DNA of 64,000 nt from Straminergon stramineum (GCA_963920665.1 OY987264.1:19138906-19202905), one strand, 5' to 3'. Positions 23,361 through 36,539 are shown, counted from the stretch's first letter. Program-made: numbers and translations. The notes: generated by a model from the sequence alone, not told the origin.

Positions 23361-25333
23361 TATAGTGGGGTACCAATCAAAATGGCATTTACGAATTTGC
23401 AATTAAAGAAATTTCAGGGCTACCAACTTTGACAACCTTCCGAGGGCTGAAAAATTGTTTTTTTCAATGAAATTTTTATTTCAAGATAATATCTGTGATA
23501 ATAACATATGTGCCAAATTTCAAGGCCAAGAGATTTACAAGAGAAAATATATTCTAAATCTACCTACATGTGTAGTTGTGAGAAAAATTTCACTATTGCC
23601 AACTTTGACACCCTCCCAAGGCCTGAGGTTTTTTTCTTTTGCTATAAATTTTTTGCCACGATATCACCTCTCTGTTGATAGTATGTGCAACAAATTTCAA
23701 GTTCAACATATTTTCACACAAAAAATATTTGAAATTTACCAATAGGTGTCATTGTAGGAGAAAATTTCCCTACCAACAACTTTGACATCCTTCCAAGGTT
23801 AGGAAAATTGTTTTTTTCCCTTGAATTTTTCTTTATAAAATCATCTCTACGTTGATAACATATGTGCCAAATTTCAAGTTCAAAAGATCCACCCAACAAA
23901 AGATATTGAAAATCTACCAACATGTGTAGTTTTAAGAATGATTTTTTCAGCCCTTGGTATAGTGTCATTTTGTGGGTCAAAGTTCGACACAAATATAAAT
24001 TTCTTTCTTAAAACTACACACATTGGTAGATTTCCTATATCTTTGGTGGGGTGAATCTTTTGAACTTGAAATTTGGCACACATCTCACTAACATAGAGAT
24101 AATCTCATGACAAAAACCTCATGGTAAAAAAACAATTTTTTAGCCCTTGGGAGAGTGTCAAAGTTGGCAATAGTGAAATTGTTTTTCACAACTACACATG
24201 TTGGTAGATTTCCAATATCTTTTGTTGGGTGAATCTTTTGAAGTTGAAATTTGACCAACATGTTATCAACATAGAGATGATCTTATAATGAAAAATTCAA
24301 GGGAAAAAAATAATTTTCCTAACCTTGGAAGGGCATCAAAGTTGTCAGTAGGGAAATTGTCTTCTACAATGACACCTATTGGTAAATTTCAAATATTTTT
24401 TGTGTGAAAATTTCAAATATTTCCGTTGAACTTGAAATTTTTTATACATATTATCAACATAGAGGTGATATCATGACAAAAATTTCATGGCAAAGAAAAA
24501 AATTTTAGCCCTTGGGAGGGTGTCAAAGTTGGCAGCAATGAAATTTTTCTCACAACTACAAATGTTGGTAGATTTAGAATATCTTTTCTCTTGTAAATCT
24601 TTTGGCCTTGAAATTTGTAAAATATGTTATTAACCCCTAAGCACTTTGACGTCCATTTTTTGGATGATGAACAGATTGGAACTTGAGTTTCATCCTCCTA
24701 ATTGCTTGGATGAAAGTTATTCTAATTTTTGGAGATATGTCATCAAGTTGTTATCCTATCTAAGGGTTGGATTTTTTATTAATAGAGTATAGGTTTTTCT
24801 AAAACTACAAATGTACAAGGATGTCAAGTGGTCAAAGTGCATTGACTTCAGTTCAAAATTGGATTAGCCAAAATGAGGTCATAGATCATAAGAATAGAAA
24901 AATTTCAAAAAATCACCATGCAAAGAGAACCTCATTTCAAATCCATTCAAACAAATTTTACTCAAAAATGATAATATTTTGCTTTTAATCGAATTTTGAA
25001 GGAATTTTGAAATTTCTCTTTCAAAATTTACAAAAAAATGATTATTGATAGCATTGGTGAATCTAATTGTATAGATGGAATCTACAAGTTTTACTTGTAT
25101 ATCAATTCCAAATTATGCTTCAAAATTGAAATTTATAATAATTTTTCACAAATTGTCTATTTTGGAGATGATTCTAGACATTTAGGGGTTAACATAGATA
25201 TTATCTTGTAATAAAAAGTTCATTGAAGAAATCTAATTTTTCAGCCCTCAGGAGGTTGTCAAAGTTGGTAGCACTAAAATTTCTTTCAACTTCGAATTCG
25301 AAAACGCCATTTTGATTGGTACCTCACTGTACA
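23361..25333. mobile_element. Foldback element built from inverted arrays of a ~180-bp unit
   Basis: The left end reads GTATAGTGGGGTACCAATC and the inverted right end GTACAGTGAGGTACCAATC, both continuing AAAATGGC. The left arm holds direct copies of a unit with (C)AACTTTGACA(A/C)CCTCC at about 23420, 23600 and 23780. From about 23940 the same unit runs in inverse orientation (23960, 24155, 24330, 24520, and 25250 after an interruption). The symmetry centre lies near 23965 between GTAGTTTTAAGAA and TTCTTAAAACTAC. The right arm is interrupted by the 563-bp element at 24630-25192. No clear target duplication is seen, and no protein is encoded. Confidence 0.7.
24630..25192 (+). mobile_element. 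TTAA-flanked MITE, family C copy 1 (563 bp), inserted in the foldback array
   Basis: The element is bounded by TTAA at 24630-24633 and 25189-25192. The left terminus is TTAACCCCTAAGCAC and the inverted right terminus TTAACCCCTAAATGTC. It splits a repeat unit of the surrounding foldback: sister units read GTTATCAACATAGAG or the complement of CTGTGATAATAAC where this copy has GTTA-TTAA-element-TTAA-CATAG. This shows directly that one TTAA became two. A second copy is at 42657-43234. Confidence 0.85.
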
Positions 25334-28300
25334 TGAAGGATAGGATTGTGTCTTTATGCACTTTAGGAGTAGGAAAAACTTAGGTCATGATTGGTGGCTG
25401 TAATAATCTTGATTGTCTTTTTCTACCCTACCTTTGGAGGCAAGTTGCATTACAATTTGTTGGGTTGTTTATTCTGTCTGGTTGATCTCCAATTGTGTTT
25501 AACTTCTTTAGGACCAAGCATTCAAATTTTGAACAACACATGAATGTAAACACATCCCAAATACATAAAAATGTGTTTCTGTATCCATTGATTTTTTTTA
25601 AGATTCTTGTGTTGGTTCTTTAGCATTTGTATGGTATAAATTCTAAAGAATTTGCTTTGCAAATATTTTTTAATTCAATGCATATTGATAGGTTTGGCCT
25701 CAAAAAATTACATTTTTAGTTCAAAAAATGACCCTTCATTTTCAAACTAATTTTGTACATTTTTATTTTTTATTCAAATAATAAAATAAAATAAAATAGT
25801 TCAAAAATCAATATGATTAGAAATTAATATTTTGAATTTAAGGAAGAAAAATTCTTGTGAAAATCATGAATATTCAATCTACTGTCAACTTTAGAAGGAA
25901 TTTTCAATTTTTGGCTTCAAATTTTATTGAAAAATATTGGTTTGTGTACTATTCTAAACATTAAGTGAAAATATATCCAAAGTGAAGAGACTCCATGGAA
26001 CAATTCACTGTGTGTTTTAAAACATTATCTTCAATATGCATAAGACCATAGAGCATTACTAAGTGTGTTTTAGATTTTCCAAACTTATATGGAGGTACAT
26101 TGAAGGTATTACGTAGCCTTATACCTCCTTAAAAATGACATAGAAAGAAAAGATTATTAATATTTTTGTCATAGAAGTGTTTGATTGAAGAATTGTTAGC
26201 ATGTGAGCCTATATAGGATCTTGAATCCATGAGCCTAGGAATCTAGGCACTTATGTTATAGGCACCTTCTATAGTTATAGATGCCTATATTATAAGCACC
26301 TTCCATGGTTACATGATACCTATGTTATAGGCACCTTCAATGGTTGTAGGGTACCTACTTATGTCTAAACCTGCATTCCTAGGCTCACATGCTAGTGTCA
26401 TTCACTTCTCTTTGTCATTTCTCACTTCTCTTTGTAAGATGGTTCATTTTTTTGGTCTTTTTTTTTGAGGAAACTTATGCAACTTTTGAACTTCAAGCAC
26501 TTATCTTGGCACAAGAATGGCACAAGTCTCTTTGGCTTGTAGTATATCTAGAAACTTGCATTACTTCTTATTTTTGACTGATTTATTATTTGTAAATATT
26601 GTTTTTCTTCATAGGTTAATGGACCTACAACATAGATGACAATTGGTTACAATTGTAGATACCTACTATATAATTATAAACCAACTAATTGTTTGTTTGT
26701 TTGCATGGGCACATGTAAGGTTAAGGCTTCAAGTCCTAAATTCCTAGTTTGAATTTCTTGGAACAAACTCTTTTCAAGTACTTTGACATCTCGGCTTGTT
26801 GTGGGTTGCTTAGACATAGATATTTGTATTTTGCACTACATAGTTGCTTCAGTTGCTTTGCAAATATTTTATCAACAATATAGAGTTTTACCATGATACT
26901 ACTTTGGACAATTTGTTATATGATATTTTATATTTTATATTCTATTCTCTTTAAAAACATGCCTTGAATCTTGTATGGTTGCAAGGTTAAGTTTTGATAA
27001 GATGATGCTTTATTTTTGGATTGTTCAATTTTAGTTCCTCTGTCATTTGTTTAATAATACAATAATTAATACTCCCATTGTTTAAAATGGTTGAATAAAG
27101 CTAAACAAATGAATGATACTTAGCCATATAAAGTTAGATCTATAATACTTTTCTCATGTGTTTTACAAACAAAAAACTTACTTTGATAATGTTTTACCAA
27201 TCAATTAAATCATTTTTCTCCATATACCTTATAGGCTTTCTTCTAATAATTATATATTTAAAATATTTAATAATTTATGGATGAATATGTTCTTTCTTTT
27301 TAAAGAAAATATATATTATATATATTTTCTTCAAAATATTATTTTGTCATCCAATTGTGAAATTTATGCTTATCTCTCTAGTTTTAAACTTATTATAATG
27401 CATATGATGTATACATATTCATGCATTTGGATAAGCTTGTGGTAAGTGTTTAACCCTCAAAGGATATTGCAAGCCCTACATGCATTTTGAAAGTCAAAAT
27501 CTAAATTTTCAAGAATTTTTTTATTTTAAATGTTTTTCAGTTCAAGTATGAAAATGTAACTCCAATAATCTACTTTTAAATCCATTTGAATTTTATTCAA
27601 AATTATTAAAATTATAATTTTTGTGACTCTTTGAAGATTGCATGTGCTAGCTCAAAATACGTTAGGGCAATGGTCATCTTGGGGTATCACTTTTTGGACA
27701 CACTAATTAAGTGATTTTGGTTTAAAACCTCTGAGGTTTGTCTAATTTGTTCATTTTGATCAATTAAGAAGATCCTAAAATGAAAAAAAGAAATTCTTGC
27801 ACCTTAACAAAATCAAAATGTATATTCCTAATTAGTTGTTTTTTTGAAATTTCAAATTTTTGGATCTATTCATAGATGTGAGAAAAAATGCTAGAATTGG
27901 GGGATTTGCAAGCATCATAATGTACAATTTATTAAATTTTTAATGATAAAATTGTTAAATTTATGTATTAGACCACAAAATATAAGTCATATCCAAAAAT
28001 CATATTAAAGAGAATTATTTGATATTCCAAATGCTTCTTATTAAGGATTTTATGTTCGTAGGACAACACTTACTTTTTCAACTAAAAAATTCTTAAAAAA
28101 TTCTTAAAATTCTTCGATTGTGACGATTTTTTTTTCATGATACATTCTCAGTTTAGGTAGTTAAACTACATTTTGTGAAATCATACTATATTATATTTAA
28201 AAGATGAGGTTGTTTGACACATGAGAGTGGACTAACATTGTAGTTCGGACAACCTTTTTGGGTACCCCAAGCTGATTATTGCCCATCACTTTTGAAATTT

Positions 28301-28834
28301 TTATATTGAACTTCTCTCAGTGTGAGCTCAAAGAATACATCAATTACACCATGACATCTGTAACTATTATTTTTATTTTTAATTAAAATTTTCATACTTT
28401 GTTAAGCATTTTTGTAATTACTATGATTTTTACAAAGAAATTTATCTAAAAACTAATATAAAACTCAACTTGGATTTTTTTGTTATTAAAAAATTAAATT
28501 AAAATTTAGACATATAATACTACATGTGAAAAATATCAAAATTTTTAAATAAAGTGGGAGCACCCAAAAGCATCAGTATAAGCAATTTAGCATATTTGGA
28601 GGCATCTTTTTTCTAAATTTTTATTTTTGTAGTATTAGCAAGTGAAAATCATGAATATTGAAAAAAATTAGATTTTTCGGATGTTATATGTAATTTCTAT
28701 GATTTTTCAAAGTGTTGGCTCCCTAGACCACAGAATGTGTCTTGTAGGTGGATCCAAATCTGAACTCTACGAAAATCAACTGTCAGCGAATCACAGTTAA
28801 GTATGTGTCCTTCACATGTGTTAGCTAATCAAAA
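25334..28834. other. AT-rich spacer
   Basis: No gene was seen. It contains the foldback at 26197-26394 and a palindromic AT tract at about 27307-27330. TTAACCCTCAAAGG at 27450 looks like one end of a TTAA-type element, but I find no partner end. Confidence 0.5.
26197..26394. mobile_element. Small foldback with a 35-bp internal tandem repeat
   Basis: TAGCATGTGAGCCTA at the left is perfectly inverted as TAGGCTCACATGCTA at the right end, giving a 15-bp terminal repeat. The middle holds about three copies of a 35-bp unit around TTATAGGCACCTTC (26256-26360). The right end extends to CACTAGCATG when inverted, so a degenerate CACTA-type MITE is possible. No clear target duplication is seen. Confidence 0.5.
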
Positions 28835-29405
28835 TTAACCCCTAAAGGACAATTGTCCGTTGAATGGACAATCGAAATGCGGGTAGGTTCCTATGAAGTC
28901 AATTTTAGTTGGATGTTCACAAATTTTTGATACAAGGTGTAAGCATGTACCCCCTAAGTGGGAATATAATTTTTTTTCCGATGAGATGCCCAAATCAAAA
29001 GTTATGCTGCCCCATAACTTTTTTTTTAATCGGGCAGATTTTGCAAAAATCCTCCTTTACTTCTGAAATTTTACAGGTATGTAATTGACATGATTTCAGA
29101 TACAAATGTAAAAAAAATCATGTATAGTGTAAAAATCTCATTTTTACAGGAGTTAAAGTCTGCTGGCCCTGTCGGGCAGGGTCAAAAAAAACCTTTTTCT
29201 TCTAACTTCGAACGTTATAATCTTTCAATCCGTGCGGTCAAAGTTTCTGAAATTTTTTCCACATATTCCCATAGTAGTCTAGTAAAAATTTGTACGGTTA
29301 AATTTTGAAAAAAAACATTTTTTGTTCATGTTTTTCTTACTGTTCTAAGAAGTGGCAGTTTTTCACAGTTTGTGTCCAAAATGTGCCTCGGCCTTTAGGG
29401 GTTAA
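28835..29405 (+). mobile_element. TTAA-flanked MITE, family D (571 bp)
   Basis: TTAA stands at 28835-28838 and 29402-29405. The left end is TTAACCCCTAAAGGACAATT; the inverted right end is TTAACCCCTAAAGGCCGAGG. Just inside the left end GGACAATTGTCC forms a small palindrome, followed by a second copy of GGACAAT. The right terminus shares GCCGAGGCA with family A, tying the families together. The frame at 29090-29308 is not recognisable. Confidence 0.75.
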
Positions 29406-30728
29406 ACATATGGAGGATACATTAACTAAAGTCTAGGGACACATTTAGTGATGTCTAGGGTGCAAGGATGGGATCAGGAACCACTACTGGAAGAATGGGT
29501 GTCCTATTTAACAGGTATTACAACAAATTTCTATTGTACCGGCTAGTTGATTTGGACTACTAGATTTGTTCATTTTCAACATAAAATTGTTATTGCATGC
29601 CATGTGGGTCTGTGCCTCGTAAGAGCTTGCCAAGTTGTATTGCCAATGTGTAAAGCTATGATTTCTTTACTTTGTCTTAGGTAAAGTAAAAATCAATGAT
29701 TTGCCCACTGCATACACAATTCTATATTTTTTTTCTTGGAGCATTTTTTGTCCTAAAAACACGGAACTTTAAAATTCAATTGTGGCTTTTCCTGACTTCT
29801 TGGACATACTTTGCTATACATAGAACCAATGAAAACTTAGCTATTATCTCACATACATGCGCTCTTATTTTTAGTCCAACCCCTTTCCTTTGTAACATCT
29901 GTCTTTCTTCAAAAAAAAGAGTGGTGCAAATTGTACACTAGTCCAATTACAATTTCTCTGAAATTGACATGGCCTTCTTTTATGCAGATATAAATTTCTC
30001 ATATAATTTTAGACATCAATAAAGTATTATTTCTATAGCTCTTGAAAATTTTGTACATTATTTTTTTTCCCTTCACAAACATAGTTAAGCAAGGCTCATG
30101 CATTCTATACTAAATCTAGATTTTTTTGTTGCTCCGTTTCTAGCTTTTGGCTGCAAATGTTGCCAATTGTATCCAGCAAGTTCACTCAATCCTCCCACCA
30201 ACACATTTCAAGTTTTCCTTGGTTACACACGAAGGAGGAATTTCCAACACATGCTCCTCTACTTCACTTCATCACTAACGGAAGTAATTGCAGACTACAA
30301 CATCCCCACTAGAAAACAACCTACTTGTTTGTAGCTATTACCACCCTTCCAGGAACAAAACACATTTCCATCAATCATGCGGTGCTCCACAAAAGCTTAC
30401 ATATTTGTAGTGCTTGGCAGTTTTCACTTACCTACCAAACGCCTTGTATAAAGCAACGGACATAATAGCACACTTTTGATTCTCTAGACATGAAGTCTAG
30501 TATGTAATGTCGTCACAAGTAACCATCAAAATGTCCATGGATTACCTGGGCAATTATAGTAGTACCTCTACATGTATGAAAAACGCCACATATGTCACTA
30601 ACAGTCACAAAGTTCTATTGTTTTCAAAGAGCATGGTGACCTCCAAGAGTCCAAGACTACACACATTACATTTGGAAGAAAGCATAATTCTACTATAGAA
30701 TCTTATACCACAATATTCATCTCTACCT
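29406..30728. other. AT-rich spacer
   Basis: The open frame at 30098-30334 (plus) shows no known product. On the minus strand short coding-like pieces between 30100 and 30350 might be further exons of the decayed gene that follows, but I cannot join them. Confidence 0.35.
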
Positions 30729-32566
30729 TCAAACATGATCCGTATTCCTTACTTTCCATTGAAAAGCCCTCCTTTGCTTAGTTTGCATTCTTCTACCATT
30801 GATGACCTTCCAACATTCTCTACTATGAATTCTAACCTCTACACCCTTGCAGTTACAAAGAGGTACAAACAACATTTCATTAGATACATGGTCAAACCAA
30901 TGCCGTTCTCCTTCTAATGAACAATGATTCATCTGTATAATGCTAAAGTATTATCTACCCATCAGAATTTCTCACCCATTCCTAACCCTCTTAATAAAAT
31001 TTTGGTTCTCTCCCTCGAATTCTTTAGAACTTTGCAAGTTCGGCAAAAATAGAAACTTACCTCAAGACATCATCATCCTTTGCCCTTCTGCTTTTTCTTC
31101 ATGGGACTTTCAGTATGTTGTGCACGTATAAGTCGTCCATTTGGCTGTCCCTCCACCGCTCTTGTAGCCTGCATGAGCAATTTGGTTTATATAATCCAAT
31201 TTCTATATTTTTCTATCCTAAAACAAACTTTGCACTCAACACTTTCATTTCTCATCAATGGATACAGGTCAGATTCTAGAAGCTTTTCAACCTCCTGGCA
31301 TGTGCAGCCACAATTACAAATTCATTACAACAAAACATTCATATAATTACAACTATCCACACCTTCCACTTTTTTCTCTGCATAAATTGTGAACACCATA
31401 GCATTATGACATCAACAACCTTTGAGGCTTAACATTTGCCACCAATCCCTAGTACATTTCCTTCATAAGTTACTATATCATTGCTGAAATGACGTCCATA
31501 TTTTTAAAAGAAAAGATAAAATCACCTTCACCACTGTCATACTACCAGTGCCCGCATCTTCTTGCCGCAATTGTGCAAGGCAGGTATTAGAGGGACCTCC
31601 TCCATCCAAATATATGGATCCTTCGCCTAAATTGGCATCTCCGGTACGAGCTGTGAGCTCTACTATTTTCTTCTCCAATGTCCGAATATACTCCACGTTA
31701 AGAGTACTCTCTCTACCATTCCTATCTTCACTTTTCTCACCCTCAATTTGTCCCTCTTCCTCGGAGTTCTAAATGTCGATGAGTTCCCCTATCTTCTCTC
31801 GAGCTTCTTTTGACACATCGGACTCTAAATACTTTTGCATTACCTTTGATTTTTTCTTCTTGCTACAACCACAATCCCTTTTGTCTCTACGCATCTCACT
31901 CTCCACCTCATCAAGGTCTGGTTCTCTACCTAGTTACTCTCTGGGATCATCTTGTATTCCACTAAGGGCTTTTGGTCCTGTCCTACCAACATTGATTCTA
32001 CACGAATTTGCATGCCTCATTATGAGCCCCCAATTCGTCACCAAGGACTCACTCTTTCTTTTTTTCGTATTTTGTCATCTTAAATGTACTTTTATATACA
32101 TATTCTAGGAGGAGAAAGTTGTTTGTCCATCATAGAATTTATTATTTTGTTGCATCGTTGTGTTACATTCCAGCCTGCAATAGTCCTGATGTATCTGCAA
32201 GACACGCAGTTACTGTACTCAAAATTGTCCTTCAATCGTCTTCGCAAGACCTTCATATCTTCCTGAGGTTGCCATTGAATGTCCATTACAAATGGGTCCA
32301 ATGATGCACATAGCTTGTTCAATTCAAGTCTCCAAGTACCAATTCCAAACATGTATGGCTTTCTATTTTCATCCACCACAATGTAATGGCCCCTCAAACC
32401 TTGATTTTGTCTTTGCCTTTTCTTCTGTCTATATTGCCTTTCTCTATGCGTTGCAGTTTCATCATTTAAGGATGAATCTTCCTTTCCCTTGAGTGTGAGC
32501 TCCTTCCCAATCCTTTCTCTTTGAAACTCTTCCTCTAAGCTACTTCTTTCTAACTGATGTCATAGC
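30729..32566 (-). pseudogene. Decayed multi-exon coding sequence, probably transposon-derived
   Basis: Reading the minus strand from about 32566, one frame stays open to 32092: about 155 codons, acidic and then basic (RERQYRQKKRQRQNQG), followed by a well-formed stretch with GHYIVVDENRKPYMFG and CRYIRTIAGWNVTQRC. No start codon is present. From about 32060 to 31510 another long frame of Lys/Glu-rich, partly coiled-coil sequence (ending EYIRTLEKKIVELTA... and a glycine-rich tail) is broken by two in-frame stops, near 31945 and 31770. A short exon with donor GAG|GTAAGT (about 31066) and an exon after TTATACAG (30932-30729) follow. Protein-like composition, splice sites and stops together indicate a dead gene. 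I do not recognise the family. Confidence 0.4.
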
Positions 32567-33829
32567 ACAAGAAAGTCAACTTGATTTTCTAGGACCGGAA
32601 ATGATCCTAAAGTGACCCATTTATCGTTTCCACAGAGATTTAGTTGGTAGAATACTTATTGTCCAAAAAAGAGGGAATTGGTTACCACAGCAAAACAAAC
32701 CCAAGGAAACCTTTTCAAATCTAGCTAAAGATCTAAACTTAACTACTCTATCCTATCCCCAATCCTAATTCTTCACTTTCTCCCATTCTCACACTACCTA
32801 CAATCTACTTACAGTCAAAACTGGAACCGAAAGTTGGGTAGCTAATCCGACTTCCCTGTATTCTAGTTTCGTAATAATCGTAACCGGAATCGAGTTTTAC
32901 CTCTGAATCAAGAGGGATTTGCGTATTGGGATTAAAGCAAGGAGCTTAAGACCTACCCTTTGAGTTTTAAAGTGACAAGAATTCCACTATATAATAAAAA
33001 GAAATAATCATCACAAAATCTACTTCCAACCAAACTTTCCTTCACAACTGAACCGGACAGCAATCGGGATCAGCAGGTCACGCAAGGAACCTTTAGCTCA
33101 AATACTAACTTATACTACAACGATGGCCTATCGGTTTAATCTAGATCCATGAGAGAAACCGGAATGGCTGAATTAGGAAGTTGTCACCTTCCCTTCGTGA
33201 TTCTAGTTAGTGCTAAACCTATCGACCAGGAAACAGAAGCTACCCCGGAACAGTCAACAGTTGTACTTCAGATGTAATTGGGACTATCAACACTAATAGA
33301 AAACACGAACCAATGACACTTGAGAGGAGGAAAATACCTTCACACGCAGTCTCACTTCAACAGTCCAAGAATCCAGATACGTCCAATATCCGAGCACACT
33401 CCTTCCTTACCTATTTCTGCAATTTCTACAAAACATACATCAATGGGATCAACCATCAAAGTACACACCGCCACCTCAAATGTGGATCAAAAAATGTTGA
33501 CTTGAATTGCACAATGCTAGGATGACAAATTTTGGAAATGCATACTAATTAATTGAAATCCAACACCTAAATAGTTTACAACCTAAGGGAATCTATAGCC
33601 CTAAGGGAAATCAAAACCAACTACGGGGGAAAGACATGTGTCATTGGCCTTATCCTACCCTGAGTTGACTTCCATTGAAGTCCAAAGCTACTCGTAAAAA
33701 GTGAATCTTAGATCCGAAAAATTTGGATTTAGGGAGTTCAAAATTCCTTTTTTACCTAAAAGCTACTAGGGAAGTACTTCCCACCAAAAACTTAGGTTTT
33801 CAGCCGCCAAAACCTATCTACTTTATCCT
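32567..33829. other. Spacer or intron between two decayed coding stretches
   Basis: Composition is intermediate, with recurrent AACCGGAA-like words. It may be an intron or internal part of the same decayed element as its neighbours. No paired termini or long frames were found. Confidence 0.25.
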
Positions 33830-34345
33830 AATCCTACTTTCTTGGTCGCTTCCTTGGAGTCGCGCTCGGTGTGGAGAAGTTTTTCCTCACCGGTTGTTTT
33901 CAGGCAGAACTGGAAACTGCTTTGCGTTTCTTGGCCTAGGAGGATTGAGCCTTGGATTTGGCCCTTACCTTTCTTAGAGCGGCCATCTCCTGATCCGGGT
34001 CGTAGTAAGGTTCGAACTCTTTTCCAGACCCAGAATTGGATCCCTCCTCTTATTCTTCTGATTCTTCGTCTTCGTCTTCTTCTGAATTTGATTCCAACCG
34101 GATTGGCTTCTTTGTTAATTGGGACCTTGGCATCTTCATCTTCATCTGGCTCATAGTAGGAGAGGTTGTTGAAACCTTGCTCGTGAGAGTTCCTTGGTTC
34201 GCCTCTATTGTTTTTGCCTTCCCCCACGTTATTGATCCAGGTGTAGACGCAAGCCCAGTTTCGTTTGCGTATTGTTTATCTAAATATTGACTAAATCCAA
34301 TTCCGTTTTCGGATATGGAAGTTCCGGTTCTGGATTTTAGAAGTG
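33830..34345 (-). pseudogene. Decayed acidic, Ser/Glu-rich coding stretch
   Basis: In one minus-strand frame from about 34345 the sequence is open for roughly 95 codons (Thr/Ser-rich, then an acidic run ESNSEEDEDEESEE). A single TAA near 34060 follows, after which it continues as EFEPYYDPDQEMAALRKVRA before further stops below 33960. The composition suggests a linker or gag-like region of a retroelement or a transposon accessory protein. A shifted frame (34227-33823) is also open but reads Arg-rich and is probably a shadow. Confidence 0.3.
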
Positions 34346-36539
34346 ACCATTAACTCCATTATGCAGTTAAGGTTTTCCGTTTATTTAGTTCCGGTTTTAT
34401 CTCCTATTCCTTCTATTTCTAATAGTAAAAACCAGAAAATATGAACTAGATGAACCCACTATGTCATCAAATCTTTCTAAAAACTTTTAAGGCCGGATTT
34501 AGGGCTCCCACAGCACATGTGAGGTTTCAAAGGTCTTGATTTCCAAAATTGGATTTCTTGGAGCAAGCTTTATTACAACACATATAGCCTTCTCTTATCC
34601 TAAGATTCTAGTTTACCATCAATATCTTTTATATATTTACTTTTCCAATAGCTTCTAGATTTTTGGCAATATTTGGGTAAAAATGCTCAAAGAATATTTT
34701 GGACAATTTGATTTTCTTTATATGAAGATGATGTCCACATAGGGATTGGACTGTAACTTTTGGAATATATAATTTAAAAAAAAAATACAACTACACCTAG
34801 GCCCCTAAGAATACCTTTAGACCTAACAATATTCACATAGGAACTCAAGAGCAATTGTAGTTTTCATAAAAGTCTTCAAGAATTTATTTATTTTTAAGGT
34901 TTTCGGTCTTTTTTTTCTTAAATTATTGCTAGGCCTTAGGAGCTTGAGGTATAACTAATATATTTTAGTACAATGAGATATTTTTTTAAAAGGAACATAG
35001 TTCAATTTGGTTTCCTAAGAAGGGGCACCAAATTGGAGGTAGGAGGAGAGTTTTCACCTAGAGGTGTAAAGTCCGCCAAAGCTAAACAATCCATTTGAAC
35101 ATCAAATATTGCTAAAGTTAGTTTCAATGATGACACATTGAATCCTTGATCATAACCACGCTTGTCAATGTAGCTAAGAATCTAATTTTTCATTTCCATT
35201 TCCATTCCCACATAAATTGTATCTTTTGAAGTAAAGAAATAGATGCAAATGGAGTTGATATTTTTACAACTAAAAAATAATTTGCATCAAGTGCATGTGA
35301 GTCCAAAAGTTCTTCCTTGAGTCACAACAAGTTTTGAAGTTCTAGGATATGTGTTGATTCTGTCTGTTATAGTTATTTGCCTCCAAGTCTTTGGTCCAAA
35401 TTTCTGCATCTTGTAGTCATGCTATATCTATTGTCTTGTATTAAATTAAGAAGACAACTCAAGAGAATAAATAAAGAAATTGATATTTCACTATGTTTTT
35501 TAATCAAGTTGTCCTTAGCTATCATTTAGTTGTCCTTAGTTGTCTTAGGTTGTCTTCAATTGTCCTTGAGCTTTCCTTGGAGTTGTTCTTTGGACTATGC
35601 CTTGCAACTTTATGCCTTTGGATCTAACCTACAAAGCTCATCTTGCAAGTTTAGAACAACCAAATGGTCTAGAGAAGTGATTTCATCAACCTCTAAGTCC
35701 CATTGTTTGTACCAAGGACAAAATGGATTTTGTTGTTCACTTAGAGGTGCCTACATGGCAACTTCTTTTTGGAAGTTTTGGTACCAAGGAGGTGGGACTT
35801 GGAGCAAGTGTTGGGATTTTATTTTGCCTAGGCTCAATTCTTGCTCAAAATTCCTACTACTATTTTGTATATAATTTGGGAAGAATAAACTAAATGTTGT
35901 CATCATTGCAGAGTAATTTTGTGTATAATATGTCCATTGCAAATTTCAAACAAAAAGTATCCAAAATTTGAGATTTTTGACTTTTTGACCCAATTTTTGT
36001 CATAAAATAATGTACAAATGAAATTTGAGACTTAAAATTAGGACATTGATATAGAATGATTATATATATAAGCCACAATGACACTAGTTTGTGAGCCTAA
36101 AAATGCGAGCTTAAGAGTTGTCAGCATATGCGTTGTGAGTCCAAAATGTCAACTAAAAAAGCTTTGAATTTTTGAGGCCAATAGAGAAAAAAGTAGAGAA
36201 ATTTCAAAATTTTATTATTTATGGTAAAATTTCATCCCTCTTACCATGGACCTAAGACTGTAGGGGTGTGGCTAGCATGCATGTTGTATTTAGCTTGGTG
36301 CATTGGTAGGCAACAAGTTTTAACTCACCTCAAGCCCCAATTTTTTTCTTCTTGCAAAAATATTTGTTCAAGCTCAAGCTCTATGAGAGATTCCAAGGGA
36401 AAAAAATATTTTGGACATATAATCAAGGGCTCATGTAGTCATGTAGTAGGCACCACCCCACAGTGTGTGCAAACCTTTAAAGTGTCCCAACTCCTAGCCC
36501 CTATAAAAAGATTCTTGGTGCCCAAAGGTTCTTTTGGAG
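34346..36539. other. AT-rich spacer
   Basis: A short GTTGTCCTTA-type direct repeat lies at about 35508-35570. The 114-codon frame at 35530-35874 looks cysteine/serine-rich by chance and has no recognisable product. No other structure was seen. Confidence 0.35.

Noticed and set aside
27450..27463. TTAACCCTCAAAGG as an element end
   Set aside because: No matching inverted end could be found before 28.8 kb.
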